Source: CBDIBC01 sp965276635 (lineage in GTDB: Bacteria > Actinomycetota > Acidimicrobiia > Acidimicrobiales > Palsa-688). Taken from it: 64,000 bases of DNA. Below, piece by piece: positions 32,533 through 43,521 of the stretch (positions within the stretch are counted from its first letter, which is position 1; each line of letters opens with the position of its first letter). Both the position numbers and the translations under genes were made by a program. The stretch covers positions 2,046,001 to 2,110,000 of the forward strand of contig CBDIBC010000005.1 in NCBI GenBank assembly GCA_965276635.1, in the 5' to 3' direction. The notes under the pieces were generated by a model. That model made no database searches. It was not told where the DNA came from and saw nothing but the letters and a program-made list of their open reading frames with translations.

Positions 32533-32949
32533 TCATCCCTCGTCGCGCGCAGTGAGCAGGTACGTCGACGAGGCCTTGGCCACCATCCGGCCCCGGTGAT
32601 CGACGATCTCGGCCTCCACGAAGCTGACCCGACGGCCGCCGGCGATGACACGCGCCGTGCAGGTCATCACCCCGACCGCCGGCGCGGCCCGCAGGAAGCT
32701 GATCTTCAGCTCCGTGTTGGCTGCGAACACCCGTCGCCCCCGGTTGAACGTGATCGTCGAGGCGGCCATGGCCGAGTCGGCGAAGGCAGAGAGGAAGCCG
32801 CCCTGGATGACGCCCGTTGGGTTGGCGAAGCGCTCGTCGGCCGGCATCTCCCAGACGGTGACGCCGGGCTCGCTCTTGTCCATGCACAGCATGCCCAAGG
32901 TGAGATCGCAGTTGGGGGGCACACGCGGGCGCGCCGGCGACGCGCTCAC
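32533..32949 (-). CDS. PaaI-type hotdog-fold thioesterase
   Basis: A 138-residue hotdog protein. FANPTGVIQGGFLSAFADSA is the central helix with the G-x-x-x-GG-x-x-x-x-x-x-D motif of PaaI thioesterases, followed by AANTELKISFLRAAPAVGVM and VSFVEAEIVDHRGRMVAKAS. GTG 32949 overlaps the stop of the upstream TetR gene by four bases. It probably hydrolyses an acyl-CoA. Confidence 0.85.
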   Translation of the reverse strand: MSASPARPRVPPNCDLTLGMLCMDKSEPGVTVWEMPADERFANPTGVIQGGFLSAFADSAMAASTITFNRGRRVFAANTELKISFLRAAPAVGVMTCTARVIAGGRRVSFVEAEIVDHRGRMVAKASSTYLLTARDEG

Positions 32950-33575
32950 CCGCCGGGGAGCCCGCGCAAGCCGGCCCAGACCAGGTCGGCGAGCTGGTTC
33001 GCCAGCCGTTGCCCCTCGGCGGGGTCGAGGGGCCGCAGGTTGCCGTCGGGCAGCTTGTTCCGGGCCACCCACTGGCGTGCCGTCACCTCGGCCAGCCCCA
33101 CGATGGCGTAGCCGAGCAGCTGTCGGTGGTCGGCGTCGACGTCCGCCTGGATGAACGACGAGATGGCCTCGGCCACGCTGGCCTCGACGCCGCGGACGGT
33201 CTCGGAGAACTCGTCGGTGACCCGTGCCCCGGTCCCGAACAGCACGCGAAAGGCGCTGCTCCGTTCCACCACGAACCGGAAATAGGCCACGAACCCGGCC
33301 CGGACCCGGTCCTGGGGACCGGGCGCCGCCGACGCGCTGGTGGCCACCGCCTCGAGGAGGTCGTCGCCAACCTTGCGCAGCAGCTCCAGGTAGAGGTCCC
33401 GCTTGGAAGGGAAGTGCTGGTACAGCACGGGCTTGGTGACCCCCGCCGCCTCGGCGATGTCGTCCATGGATGTCTTGTGGAAGCCGCGTGCGCCGAACAG
33501 CTCCTGGGCCTCGTCGAGCAGCTGGCTGCGCCGCCGAGCAGCAGGCAGGCGTGAGCGACGCAACACGGAAGCCAT
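32946..33575 (-). CDS. TetR family transcriptional regulator
   Basis: A 209-residue protein with a textbook HTH: LFGARGFHKTSMDDIAEAAG then VTKPVLYQHFPSKRDLYLEL. A basic N-terminal arm (LRRSRLPAARRRSQ) precedes it. It is coupled to the thioesterase by a GTGA overlap, so it may control fatty-acyl metabolism. Confidence 0.9.
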   Translation of the reverse strand: MASVLRRSRLPAARRRSQLLDEAQELFGARGFHKTSMDDIAEAAGVTKPVLYQHFPSKRDLYLELLRKVGDDLLEAVATSASAAPGPQDRVRAGFVAYFRFVVERSSAFRVLFGTGARVTDEFSETVRGVEASVAEAISSFIQADVDADHRQLLGYAIVGLAEVTARQWVARNKLPDGNLRPLDPAEGQRLANQLADLVWAGLRGLPGG

Positions 33576-33909
33576 CAGACCGAATCTAGTGCCGGACGGT
33601 CTTGCCGGTCGGGCGTCGGTGCGTCTCGTCGGTGGTGTCGTTCGGTCGTGTCATCCGGTGGTGTCATCGGTCACCCGGCGCAGGAGCCGGGCCTGCGAGG
33701 CCGAACCATCTCTCTGTGAGGCCACGAAAGTCGTCCCCGGCTCGAGACACGACCAGGCCCCCCGAGCCGCTGCGCCCCCCGCCCGCCCGCCGACCCGCCA
33801 TCAGCCTGATGGCGGCCAAGGCCCGTCGGCGCCATCGCTCGGTACCGCCCAGTCGCTGACGAGTGCGGACTGCTGCCGTGTCGGGCGTGATCGCGGCTGG
33901 GTCCGGTGC
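33576..33909. other. Intergenic, no gene identified
   Basis: About 330 bases holding the TetR promoter region. Imperfect GGTGGTGTC(A/G)T repeats occur near 33630-33670. No coding frame looks real. Confidence 0.4.
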
Positions 33910-35025
33910 TCACCTCGGCGGGAGCCGCCATCCGGCATCGCCGACGAGGGCGGCTAGACGACCCGGTAACTGATCCAGCGACAAGTGGCGGCGGACGACG
34001 TCCGCGTTCCGGTCGAGCACCCGATGATCCGGTCGGTCGAGCCATCGGGCCAGCCCAGCGGGATCGTCCGCGGAGAACCACACGAACCCGTAGGCCGCCA
34101 CCTCGCGCCCGACCGCGTAGTCGCCGACCGCCACCGGCCGACGGTACGTGGCCGCCTCGACCGGCGGGTTCCCGAATCCCTCCAGGCGTGAGGGGAAGAC
34201 AACGGCATCGCATGCCGCATAGGCGTGCTCGACGCCGGCGGCCCCGACCATCGGGGGGACCGGGCCGTGGCGCACCGGGACCGGTGCACCGGCGAGGAGG
34301 CGATCGAGCGTCGGACGGTACCCCTCCTCTGCCGGCCCCAAGAGCCAGTAGGTGGCACCCACGGCCGCAGCCAGGCGTATGCCGGCGGGCACGTCCTTGC
34401 GCACCAGGGCGCGTGTGGGCTGGAGCACGAGTCGTTCGTCGGCGCCGATTCCGAGCGCGCGACGCGTGGCATCGCGGTCGCCGGCCGGCGGATGGGTGTC
34501 GAACGAGTTCGGCACCGTCACCGCATCGATCCCGACGGCGGCCAGCTCCCTCCGGGCGATCTCGGTGATAGTCACGTGGGCCCAGGCCGAGTCAGTCGCC
34601 GGTGGGGGCGCACCGACCGACCACGGTCGCTGCCAGGGCAGATCGTGGTGGTGCATGAGCGTGGGACGACCGGCGCGCAGCCTGGCCACCGTGGCGGCGG
34701 CCGACGGGTTCAGCGGCAGCGAGCAGAGGTTCTCGACGATCACCAGGTCACAGTCGGCGAAGATGCCCTCCAGCCGGGCCTCCAACGCGGCCGTGCCCGG
34801 ATCGATCCTCGCCGGGCCGGCCGTGACGGGACCGAGCCGACTGCCGGCGTCGAGCATCGGGGCGCGCAGCCCGGGCACGATGACATCGGCCCGTCCCGAT
34901 CCGGCCACGGTCCGTGTCTGATAGCCGAGGGTCTCCAATGCGGCCGCCCACTTGGCCGCCTCGACCGCTACTCCATCGGCTCCGCCGAGGCGAAACGACA
35001 CGATGGCCGCGACCGGTCGAGTCAT
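33910..35025 (-). CDS. Glycosyltransferase, GT-B fold (GT4-like)
   Basis: A 371-residue cytosolic protein. The N-terminal half has VAAIVSFRLGGADGVAVEAA, the Gly-rich acceptor loop of GT4 enzymes, and VTITEIARRELAAVGIDAVT before the linker. The C-terminal half has RLVLQPTRALVRKDVPAGIR and the donor site AACDAVVFPSRLEGFGNPPV with the conserved Glu in the E-x7-E region. It transfers a sugar from a nucleotide donor; acceptor unknown. Confidence 0.85.
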   Translation of the reverse strand: MTRPVAAIVSFRLGGADGVAVEAAKWAAALETLGYQTRTVAGSGRADVIVPGLRAPMLDAGSRLGPVTAGPARIDPGTAALEARLEGIFADCDLVIVENLCSLPLNPSAAATVARLRAGRPTLMHHHDLPWQRPWSVGAPPPATDSAWAHVTITEIARRELAAVGIDAVTVPNSFDTHPPAGDRDATRRALGIGADERLVLQPTRALVRKDVPAGIRLAAAVGATYWLLGPAEEGYRPTLDRLLAGAPVPVRHGPVPPMVGAAGVEHAYAACDAVVFPSRLEGFGNPPVEAATYRRPVAVGDYAVGREVAAYGFVWFSADDPAGLARWLDRPDHRVLDRNADVVRRHLSLDQLPGRLAALVGDAGWRLPPR

Positions 35026-35331
35026 GACCCGGGCCGCCTCTCGCCACGCTCTGCGGTCGAAACCGGACCCACCGTCAGGCGATCACCACTTAAGGTGGCT
35101 GCTTGGGTGCGTCGAGTCAGACTATCTCGGCTGTTCTCGCCGAAACGGGTGCAACGACGAGAGGCACGCGGCCTTGGCCTTCGGCCGAGGGTAGGACGGC
35201 TACCATCCTTCGGAACAGCGATCCCTCTCGTCGGTCGGTGGGGGGCGCCGATCGCCTCACCGCCTCCCGAGGGCGACCGTTGAAGATTTGCGGGCGAGGC
35301 ACATTCGACGTCGAGGCCGAGAGGAACCAGG
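35026..35331. other. Structured leader region upstream of the GGDEF gene
   Basis: About 300 bases between divergent genes. Two adjacent stems are visible: CCTTGGCC-TTC-GGCCGAGG at 35172-35190 (one G.T pair) and GGTAG-GACGG-CTACC at 35190-35204. GAAACGGGTGCAACG lies upstream at 35143-35157. The arrangement could be a structured 5' leader, but it does not meet a riboswitch consensus that I can verify. Confidence 0.35.
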
Positions 35332-36189
35332 TTGCCAGCATCTGAAGGCGAGCCCGTCCACGGGGGATCCGAAGAGCATCCCGGCCAGTCCGGGGCGCAG
35401 CCGGCGTTCGTCGAGTTCGTCGGGCTCCTGTCACGTTCGCCGAGCGGCATCGGGTTCATCTACCACGCTCTGGACCTCATCGCCGCCCGCTACCACCTGC
35501 GCGACGCCGTCGCCGTCGTCGACAGCCCGGCCGCCGGTCGACAGGGTTTCCGGCTGGGGCGAGCCCGGGTGCAGGCCGGACCCCCCCGATCGCTGCCCGG
35601 TGGCTTGGTGTCCATCGACACCGCCGAGCCCGGCCTCTACACCGACCCGCCGGTCGTCGACCGTCTCACGTCCGCCTACGTGGCCCAGCTGATCGACGTG
35701 GCCCTCCGCCTCGACATGCTCGACCACGCCGCCCGCCACGACCCCCTCACCGGCTTGTTGAACCGGCGGGCATACGAGTCCGCGCTCGTCGACGCCGTCG
35801 GGCGGACCCGGCGATACGGCTGGCCGTTCGCCCTGGTCCTGATCGACCTGGACAACTTCAAGGCGGTCAACGACCAGTGGGGCCACGCCTCTGGCGACGC
35901 CGCCCTGCGCGCGCTCGGGATGGAGCTACGCGCCGGGCTCCGCAGCGGCGACGTCGCCGCCCGCCTCGGCGGCGACGAGTTCGCCCTGATCGTCCTGAAC
36001 GCCGACGCGCCCGATGCCATCCCGGGCCTGCTCGACCGCCTGCGTGCCGCGCTAGCCCGGGCCGTGCCGGAGACACAGCTGCGCTTCTCGGCCGGTGTGG
36101 CGCTGTTCCCCCAGGAGGCCGAGGACGGGGTCACCCTGTCGAAGCTGGCGGACGAACGCCTCTACGCCGAGAAGACAGCGGTGAGTTGA
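35332..36189 (+). CDS. GGDEF-domain diguanylate cyclase
   Basis: A 285-residue protein from TTG 35332. Residues ~25-125 resemble a degenerate GAF-like sensor. The cyclase domain starts at HDPLTGLLNRRAYESALVDA (~134), continues with ALVLIDLDNFKAVNDQWGHA and has an intact active site GGDEF at 213-217. An RxxD inhibitory site is present at 204-207, five residues before it, so the enzyme should be product-inhibited. It makes cyclic di-GMP from two GTP. No EAL domain is attached. Confidence 0.9.
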   Translation: MPASEGEPVHGGSEEHPGQSGAQPAFVEFVGLLSRSPSGIGFIYHALDLIAARYHLRDAVAVVDSPAAGRQGFRLGRARVQAGPPRSLPGGLVSIDTAEPGLYTDPPVVDRLTSAYVAQLIDVALRLDMLDHAARHDPLTGLLNRRAYESALVDAVGRTRRYGWPFALVLIDLDNFKAVNDQWGHASGDAALRALGMELRAGLRSGDVAARLGGDEFALIVLNADAPDAIPGLLDRLRAALARAVPETQLRFSAGVALFPQEAEDGVTLSKLADERLYAEKTAVS

Positions 36190-36205
36190 CCAGGTCCCGG
36201 GACTG

Positions 36206-36874
36206 ATGCACGTGACCGAGCCCGAGCTGTCAGGCCTGCGGGCCCACGACGACCTGGAGCTCAAGCTCCGGCGGCTGGCCGGCGTGACCCTCGTCGCGTT
36301 TGGCGACCGCCAGGGGACCACGGTGGTCGAGCTGTCCGTCGACGCCAACGCCGATCGGGAGCTCATCCGCACCGAGGCGACACGCATTGCCCTCGCCTCG
36401 CTGTCAGGCCCCCTCCTCGTCGAGCTGGCCGGGAGCCTGCACGCAGCGGCCGACGAATGGCCCGTCGGCGACGCCTCGGTCGAGTCAGTGGTCCCCGGGC
36501 CGGCCGGCTCGGGGGTTGGCTCCCACGTCAGGGTGCGGCTCCTGGCCGTCGTCCCCGACGCGGAGCCCGGGCGGGTCCGGATCGTCCTGGCCCACCGGGG
36601 CAAGCAGGTCGCCGCTCGGGCAACTCTCGGCGACCTGGCCACCGTCGTCACCGCCACGCTCGCTGCGTTGGCCGACCTCGGCCTGCCCGCACCGTTCGCC
36701 GTCGACGGCATCGTCGCCCTGGGCGCCGACGCCGGAGGCGGGACGATCGTGCTGCTCCGTGAGCCCCGGTCGGGTCAGGTGCGACGCGGCATCGCTGGTG
36801 GCCGGCTGGCCGAGGAGGCCGCGGCACGGGCCACCCTGAACGCGCTGAACCGGTACCTGCAGGCGTCCGGCTAG
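36206..36874 (+). CDS. Conserved-looking protein of unknown function
   Basis: A 222-residue soluble protein starting 17 bases after the GGDEF gene. It has alternating strands and helices (LKLRRLAGVTLVAFGDRQGT, AEPGRVRIVLAHRGKQVAAR) and a C-terminal helix EEAAARATLNALNRYLQASG. Two halves, each with a V-x-L-rich sheet, hint at duplicated small domains. I do not recognise the family. Co-transcription with the cyclase is likely. Confidence 0.65.
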   Translation: MHVTEPELSGLRAHDDLELKLRRLAGVTLVAFGDRQGTTVVELSVDANADRELIRTEATRIALASLSGPLLVELAGSLHAAADEWPVGDASVESVVPGPAGSGVGSHVRVRLLAVVPDAEPGRVRIVLAHRGKQVAARATLGDLATVVTATLAALADLGLPAPFAVDGIVALGADAGGGTIVLLREPRSGQVRRGIAGGRLAEEAAARATLNALNRYLQASG

Positions 36875-37579
36875 CCGAGCGTTCTCGACACCAGAGTCGG
36901 CCGTCCGGCGGCTCCCGACTCCTGGGCCCCCGTCAGGGGACGGGCTGGCGGCGGCGCGCCTGGCCTGCTCGCTCGCGGCGGCTGCACGTCCGGCGGCGGT
37001 GTGAGCCCCTCGACGCCGGTCGCGGCGGCGCCGGTGGCGTGATCCCGGCCCGTGGTCGTCCGGGGCGCGCAACATGGCGGCCACCACGCTGGCGACGCCG
37101 AAGGCCAGGACGAGGTCACCGATGGACACGACGACGTGGTCGGCCGCGATGGGATAGCGGTCGTCCAGGAACCGCAGGTGGTCCCGGGCGCGTTCGGCGT
37201 GGTGGCGGTAGCCATAGTCCGCGCCGGGGAGCAGCGCCTCGGTCGTGATACCGGCCTGGACCAACGCCTCGGGCCGGACAGGCATCCCACCGTTGCTCGC
37301 CACCACCAGGGCATTGGCGGCGATGCCGAGGGCGACGACGCCCATGCCCGCTCGCAGTGCGTTCCGGTAGGCGAACACGAGCAGGAAGACATCCGACGCG
37401 ATGGAGGCCAGCAGCCCCAGGCCGTGGAGCGCCTCGTCGCCGGCCACGAGCTGCAAGGCCACGCCGGGCACAAGGAGCCAGCCGCTGGCCACGGCGCGTC
37501 CACGCAGGTGGCGGACGCTCCCACCGGTCAGCAAGCCGGCAACCACGCCCACCACCAGTGCGGCGACCGTCAGCAACAT
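36871..37579 (-). CDS. DUF5317 family membrane protein, possible frameshift
   Basis: The first ~165 residues fit DUF5317: helix MLLTVAALVVGVVAGLLTGG, RGRAVASGWLLVPGVALQLV, and NALVVASNGGMPVRPEALVQ with the NGGMPV signature. After MLRAP near 37075 the same frame runs on to 36485, deep antisense to the gene at 36206. The neighbouring frame instead gives a Pro/Ala-rich tail ending at 36871 with near-perfect third-position GC. A one-base error or shift in a CCCC run near 37062 would explain this. Function unknown. Confidence 0.6.
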
Positions 37580-37672
37580 GGCCCGCCAACGGTACCGTCG
37601 GTCACCTCATCCGCCGGGGATGGCCTCGGGGGATGGCCCACAGGCGCAGGGACCAGCCATCATTGAGGCGCG

Positions 37673-38437
37673 ATGGACGCCAACCACCTCATCCTGCACT
37701 CGCCCGTGGGGTTCGTGGTGGCGTTCGGGGCCGGCGTGGTGTCGTTCCTGTCTCCCTGCGTCCTACCGCTCGTCCCGTCCTACCTGTCCATGATGTCGGG
37801 CGTCGGCAGCCGCGAGATGACGGTCGCCACCCGGCCCGACCAACGGCGCCTCCTGCGATCCACGCTGCTGTTCGTCGGCGGCTTCACCCTGGTGTTCGCG
37901 GTCATCGAGGCTGCCGCCAGTGGGCTCAGCCAGAGCCTCCACGCCCACCAGCAGGCGCTCGACCAGGTGGCCGGTGTGGTGATTGTGGTGATGGGCCTCC
38001 TCCTGGCCGGGGTCATGCGGCCCGGGCGGCTGCAACGCGAGCACCGGTGGCAGGTGGCCCCCTCCCGCCTCGGGGACTGGGCGGCGCCGGTCATGGGGAT
38101 GGCGTTCGCCTTCGGGTGGACGCCGTGCATCGGACCGGTGCTCGCGGCCGTGCTCAGCCTGGCGAGCGACACCCATACCCTGGCGCGCGGTGAGGGGATG
38201 CTCGTGGCTTTCTCGCTCGGTCTCGGCGTCCCGTTCGTGGTGGCCGGGGTGGCGTTCGCTCGGCTTACCTCTGTGTTCGCGTTCGCCCGGCGTCACAACC
38301 GGGGCATCAACCTGGTCTCGGGGCTCCTACTCGCTGCCCTCGGCGTGCTCTTGCTGACCGACAACCTGCACGTCCTGTCGACCTGGTTCAGCGATGCGCT
38401 CGATGGGCTGGGCCTGCAGGGCCTGTCCACGGTGTGA
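37673..38437 (+). CDS. ccdA: CcdA-type thiol-disulfide transmembrane carrier
   Basis: A 254-residue, six-helix membrane protein. The two redox Cys are in FLSPCVLPLVPSYLSMMSGV (helix 1) and AFGWTPCIGPVLAAVLSLAS (helix 4), both in the Pro-Cys / Cys-x-Gly-Pro contexts of CcdA/DsbD. It passes electrons from cytosolic thioredoxin to the periplasmic-side CcmG and CcmH, keeping apocytochrome cysteines reduced. It is the first gene of the cytochrome c maturation operon. Confidence 0.92.
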   Translation: MDANHLILHSPVGFVVAFGAGVVSFLSPCVLPLVPSYLSMMSGVGSREMTVATRPDQRRLLRSTLLFVGGFTLVFAVIEAAASGLSQSLHAHQQALDQVAGVVIVVMGLLLAGVMRPGRLQREHRWQVAPSRLGDWAAPVMGMAFAFGWTPCIGPVLAAVLSLASDTHTLARGEGMLVAFSLGLGVPFVVAGVAFARLTSVFAFARRHNRGINLVSGLLLAALGVLLLTDNLHVLSTWFSDALDGLGLQGLSTV

Positions 38438-38468
38438 CCCAGCACGGTGTGACCCAGCACGGTGTGAC
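38428..38468 (+). repeat. 15-bp tandem repeat copying the end of ccdA
   Basis: CACGGTGTGACCCAG is present at 38428-38442 and 38443-38457, with a partial copy to 38468. The first copy holds the last codons and TGA of ccdA. Because 15 is divisible by three, the same frame meets TGA three times, each after Ser-Thr-Val. In another frame GTG 38434 opens a TQHGV repeat that runs into ccmA. Confidence 0.9.
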
Positions 38469-38532
38469 AAGGGTGACAGCCGCTCTCCCGGATGGTAATT
38501 CGCGACCCTCCGTCGCTACGGTAGGTGCGCCT

Positions 38533-39291
38533 GTGGCTCCTGCAATTCGCTTTCGTAACGCCGTGGCCCTCGTCGGGCGCTTCCCGGTGCTGGCCGGCGT
38601 CGACCTCGAGGTGACGCCGGGTGAGATCGTCTTGCTCCAGGGCCCGAACGGCGCCGGAAAGACCAGCCTGCTGCGGGCCTGCGCCGGGCTCCTGCGCGTC
38701 GTGCAGGGGACGGCCGAGGTGCTCGGTGCCGACCTGATCGCCGATCCCCGGGCGGTCCGCCGCCGTGTCGGCCTGCTCGGCCATGCCTCGTCGCTCTACG
38801 ACGACCTCTCGGTCGAGGAGAATGTCCGCTTCGCCCTGCGGTCCGGCGGTGTCCGCCGGGCCGACGTGACCACCACCATCACCGGCACGCTTGCCGCCCT
38901 CGGTCTGGATGGCCGGCTCCGTTCCACGCCGGTGGGGGCGCTGTCGGCCGGGCAGCGGCGCCGGGTGGCCGTCGCCGGCCTGGTCGCCCGTTCTCCCGAG
39001 CTGTGGCTGCTCGACGAGCCCCACGCCGGCCTCGACGCCGAGCACCGCGACCTGCTCGACGGCGTGATCCGCAGCGCGGTGGCCGGTGGCGCCACGGTAG
39101 TGCTGGCATCGCATGAGCGAGAGCGGGCCCACGCCCTGGCCGGGCGCATCGTGTCGGTCGCCGGGGGGTCCACTCACGATCCGGCGACGTCGTCGACTGA
39201 CCGGGCGACGGACCAGTCGAGGGGTCAGCCGACCGGTCACCGACCGATGGCCCCGCCCCCGACGCCGACCGAGGCCGCCCATGTGGCGTGA
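38533..39291 (+). CDS. ccmA: Heme exporter ATP-binding protein CcmA
   Basis: About 252 residues from GTG 38533, the first start after the tandem repeat (an upstream GTG 38434 would add 33 unconserved residues). Walker A is GPNGAGKTSLLRACAG, signature LSAGQRRRVAVAGLVAR and Walker B LWLLDEPHAGLDAEHRDLL. A Pro/Thr-rich tail of ~35 residues follows. CcmA powers release of holo-CcmE from CcmCD. The -10-like TACGGT at 38517-38522 may add an internal promoter. Confidence 0.92.
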   Translation: MAPAIRFRNAVALVGRFPVLAGVDLEVTPGEIVLLQGPNGAGKTSLLRACAGLLRVVQGTAEVLGADLIADPRAVRRRVGLLGHASSLYDDLSVEENVRFALRSGGVRRADVTTTITGTLAALGLDGRLRSTPVGALSAGQRRRVAVAGLVARSPELWLLDEPHAGLDAEHRDLLDGVIRSAVAGGATVVLASHERERAHALAGRIVSVAGGSTHDPATSSTDRATDQSRGQPTGHRPMAPPPTPTEAAHVA

Positions 39292-39949
39292 CGCGGTGCT
39301 GGTCGCAGGCAAGGACCTGCGGATCGAGGCCCGATCGCGAGTGACGACCAACCAGGTCGCCCCCTACGCCATGGTCGTCCTCATCCTGTTCGGGCTGGCC
39401 TTCGACCAGGACCGAGACCTGCTGCACCGAGCCGGGCCCGGCCTGTTCTGGGTGGCCGTCCTGCTCTCGTCGCTGCTCGCCGTGCAACGCAGCTTCGCCA
39501 TCGAGTCGGCCGACGGCGCGCGCGACGCCTTACGGATGTCGGGATTGGATCCCGCCGGCCTGTTCCTCGGCAAGGCGGCTGCGGTGGCCGCCGAGCTGGC
39601 GGGCCTGGAGGTCCTGCTCGGGATCGGCATCGTCGTCCTCTACGGGACGGGACTGCACGACGCCGTGCTGCTGATGGTCAGCGCGGCGGTGGCCACCGTC
39701 GGGCTGGCTGCCGCCGGCACGGTCTACGGGATCATGGCGTCCGCCCTGCGGGTGCGCGAGACGCTGCTGCCCCTACTCGTGCTGCCGGTCGTCGCCCCCG
39801 TGCTGCTCGCCGCCACCCAGGCCTGGCGTGCCGCTCTCGGCCTGTCCGTCGATGGCGGCTGGCGATGGCTGGCGGTCCTCGGTTGCTTCGCCGTCATCTA
39901 CCTGACCCTCGGGGTGGTCGGGTTCGCCACCCTCCTGGAGGACTCGTGA
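39281..39949 (+). CDS. ccmB: Heme exporter permease CcmB
   Basis: A 222-residue protein with six membrane helices, starting MWRDAVLVAGKDLRIEARSR, the usual cytosolic arm of CcmB. RSFAIESADGARDALRMSGL is the family segment after helix 2. ATG 39281 overlaps the end of ccmA by 11 bases. CcmB pairs with CcmA in the ABC complex. Confidence 0.9.
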   Translation: MWRDAVLVAGKDLRIEARSRVTTNQVAPYAMVVLILFGLAFDQDRDLLHRAGPGLFWVAVLLSSLLAVQRSFAIESADGARDALRMSGLDPAGLFLGKAAAVAAELAGLEVLLGIGIVVLYGTGLHDAVLLMVSAAVATVGLAAAGTVYGIMASALRVRETLLPLLVLPVVAPVLLAATQAWRAALGLSVDGGWRWLAVLGCFAVIYLTLGVVGFATLLEDS

Positions 39950-40848
39950 AGACCAAAGACGGCGTGCGCGCCATGCCAGCTCCGTCTCATCGGGCCGAGG
40001 ACCGGTCGCGCCCCTCCGGCCCCCGCCGGGTGGGGACGGGAAACCGGACAACTCGCGTCCTGGGCGGTCTGGCGCTCCTGTCTGTGGCCACGACGGTCTA
40101 CCTGGGCCTGGTGGTGTCTCCCCCCGATGTGGTCCAGGGCCAGCTGGTACGCCTCATCTACGTCCACCCGGCGGCGGCGACCATGTGCTACGTCGGCTTC
40201 GGCCTCTGTGCCCTGGCCAGCCTGGCCTACCTGTGGCCCAGGACACGCAGCCACCGCTGGGACGCGTTGGCCGGCGCCGCCGGCGAGGTCGGGGTGATCT
40301 GGTGCGCGGTGACCTTGGTGACCGGCTCCATCTGGGGTCGCGGGTCGTGGGGCGTGTGGTGGACCTGGGATGCCCGCCTGACGCTGACCGCCCTGCTCTT
40401 CGCCGTCTTCCTCGGCTATCTCGCCCTGCGCCGCACCGGCGGCGCCGGCCCGGCGCGCGCCAAGCGGGCCGCCATCGCCGCGGTGATCGCTGCCCTCGTG
40501 GTCCCCGTGGACCACGAGGCCACGAACTGGTGGAACACCTTGCACCAGGGGAACACCCTGGAGCGCAGCAATCCGTTGATCCACGGCTGGCAGCTGGCCA
40601 CCATGAGCCTGTCGTTCGTGGCCTTCGGCTTGGTCTTCGCCTGGATGCTGGTGCACCGCTATCGCGTCGAGCTGCTGGAAGAGCGCTTCGAGAGCGAGGG
40701 CATGGCGCTGGCCATTGCCGAGCGGCGCGCCGAGGGCGTGGCGCCCCCTGCTGTCGCGCCCCGTGCCGTCGGGCTTCACGGGTCGGACGCCCGGCCAGCC
40801 GGGGCCAGCCTCGCCAGCACCCACGAGCCTGTTCCGGCGCCGAAGTGA
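39946..40848 (+). CDS. ccmC: Heme-handling protein CcmC
   Basis: A 300-residue protein with six membrane helices. The tryptophan-rich WWD motif, GRGSWGVWWTWDARLT, and the flanking His residues in RLIYVHPAAATMCYV and NWWNTLHQGN are those that hold heme. GTG 39946 overlaps the ccmB stop. CcmC loads heme onto CcmE. A ~55-residue cytosolic C-terminal tail is longer than in Proteobacteria. Confidence 0.92.
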   Translation: MKTKDGVRAMPAPSHRAEDRSRPSGPRRVGTGNRTTRVLGGLALLSVATTVYLGLVVSPPDVVQGQLVRLIYVHPAAATMCYVGFGLCALASLAYLWPRTRSHRWDALAGAAGEVGVIWCAVTLVTGSIWGRGSWGVWWTWDARLTLTALLFAVFLGYLALRRTGGAGPARAKRAAIAAVIAALVVPVDHEATNWWNTLHQGNTLERSNPLIHGWQLATMSLSFVAFGLVFAWMLVHRYRVELLEERFESEGMALAIAERRAEGVAPPAVAPRAVGLHGSDARPAGASLASTHEPVPAPK

Positions 40849-40973
40849 ACGGCTATGTCGCCGGCGGTTACGCCGCCACCTTCGTGATCCTGGCGCTGTA
40901 CGCCTGGCGCACCATCCGTCGGGGGCGCCAGCTGTCACGCTCGCTGCCCGAGGAGGAGCGCAGGTGGCGATGA
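40845..40973 (+). CDS. ccmD: CcmD-like small membrane protein
   Basis: A 42-residue protein, too short for most gene finders, starting on the GTGA overlap with ccmC and ending on an ATGA overlap with ccmE. It has a single membrane helix (GYAATFVILALYAWRTI) with a basic cytosolic end (RRGRQLSRSLPEEERR), as in CcmD, which stabilises the CcmC-CcmE complex. Confidence 0.85.
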   Translation: MNGYVAGGYAATFVILALYAWRTIRRGRQLSRSLPEEERRWR

Positions 40974-41460
40974 GCGCCGGTCCGGACCGCCCTGCCAGCC
41001 CGGACGGGCCGGCGCATCCCCGCCGCCGGCTGCTCGGCACGTGGCGGCGCCAGGTCGTGGCCGCCGTCGTCATCGTCGGTGCCCTGGCCTACCTGCTGTT
41101 CCAGGGCTTGACGAACGCCACCGTCTACTTCAAGACCGCAGACCAGGCGGTGGCCGACCGGGCCTCGCTCGGCACCAAGCCGTTCCGCATCGAGGGCACG
41201 GTCCTCGACGACGTCCGCAAGGACGGGGCCACGACCACGTTCAGCATCTTCCAGAACGGCGCCACTGTCCGGGTGATCGACACCGCCCAGCCGTCGCAGC
41301 TGTTCAAGCCGGGCATCCCCGTCGTACTCGAAGGCCGCTGGCAGGGAGCGGCCTACGCCGCCGATCAGATCATGGTCAAGCACACGGCGTCGTACACCGA
41401 GGCCCACCCCGGCCGCCTCCGCCCCCAGACACCCGCGTCGCCGGCGCCGGCCCCCACGCC

Positions 41461-41464
<4 letters not shown>
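40970..41464 (+). CDS. ccmE: Heme chaperone CcmE
   Basis: A 164-residue protein with an N-terminal anchor (RQVVAAVVIVGALAYLLFQG) and an OB-fold: FRIEGTVLDDVRKDGATTTF, VIDTAQPSQLFKPGIPVVLE. The heme-binding motif is H138-T-A-S-Y142 in MVKHTASYTEAH, the H-x3-Y form that binds heme covalently. The flexible Pro-rich tail is typical. Confidence 0.93.

Positions 41465-43517
<2,053 letters not shown>

Positions 43518-43521
<4 letters not shown>

Noticed and set aside
35140..35210. A cyclic di-GMP class I riboswitch before the GGDEF gene
   Set aside because: The stems and a GAAA are present, but the conserved GGACGCAAAGCC-type core is not, so I report only a structured leader of unknown kind.
38434..38532. 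Using GTG 38434 as the ccmA start
   Set aside because: It would begin inside the 15-bp tandem repeat and add an N-terminus of TQHGV repeats. CcmA proteins begin close to the AIRFRNAVAL segment, so GTG 38533 is preferred.
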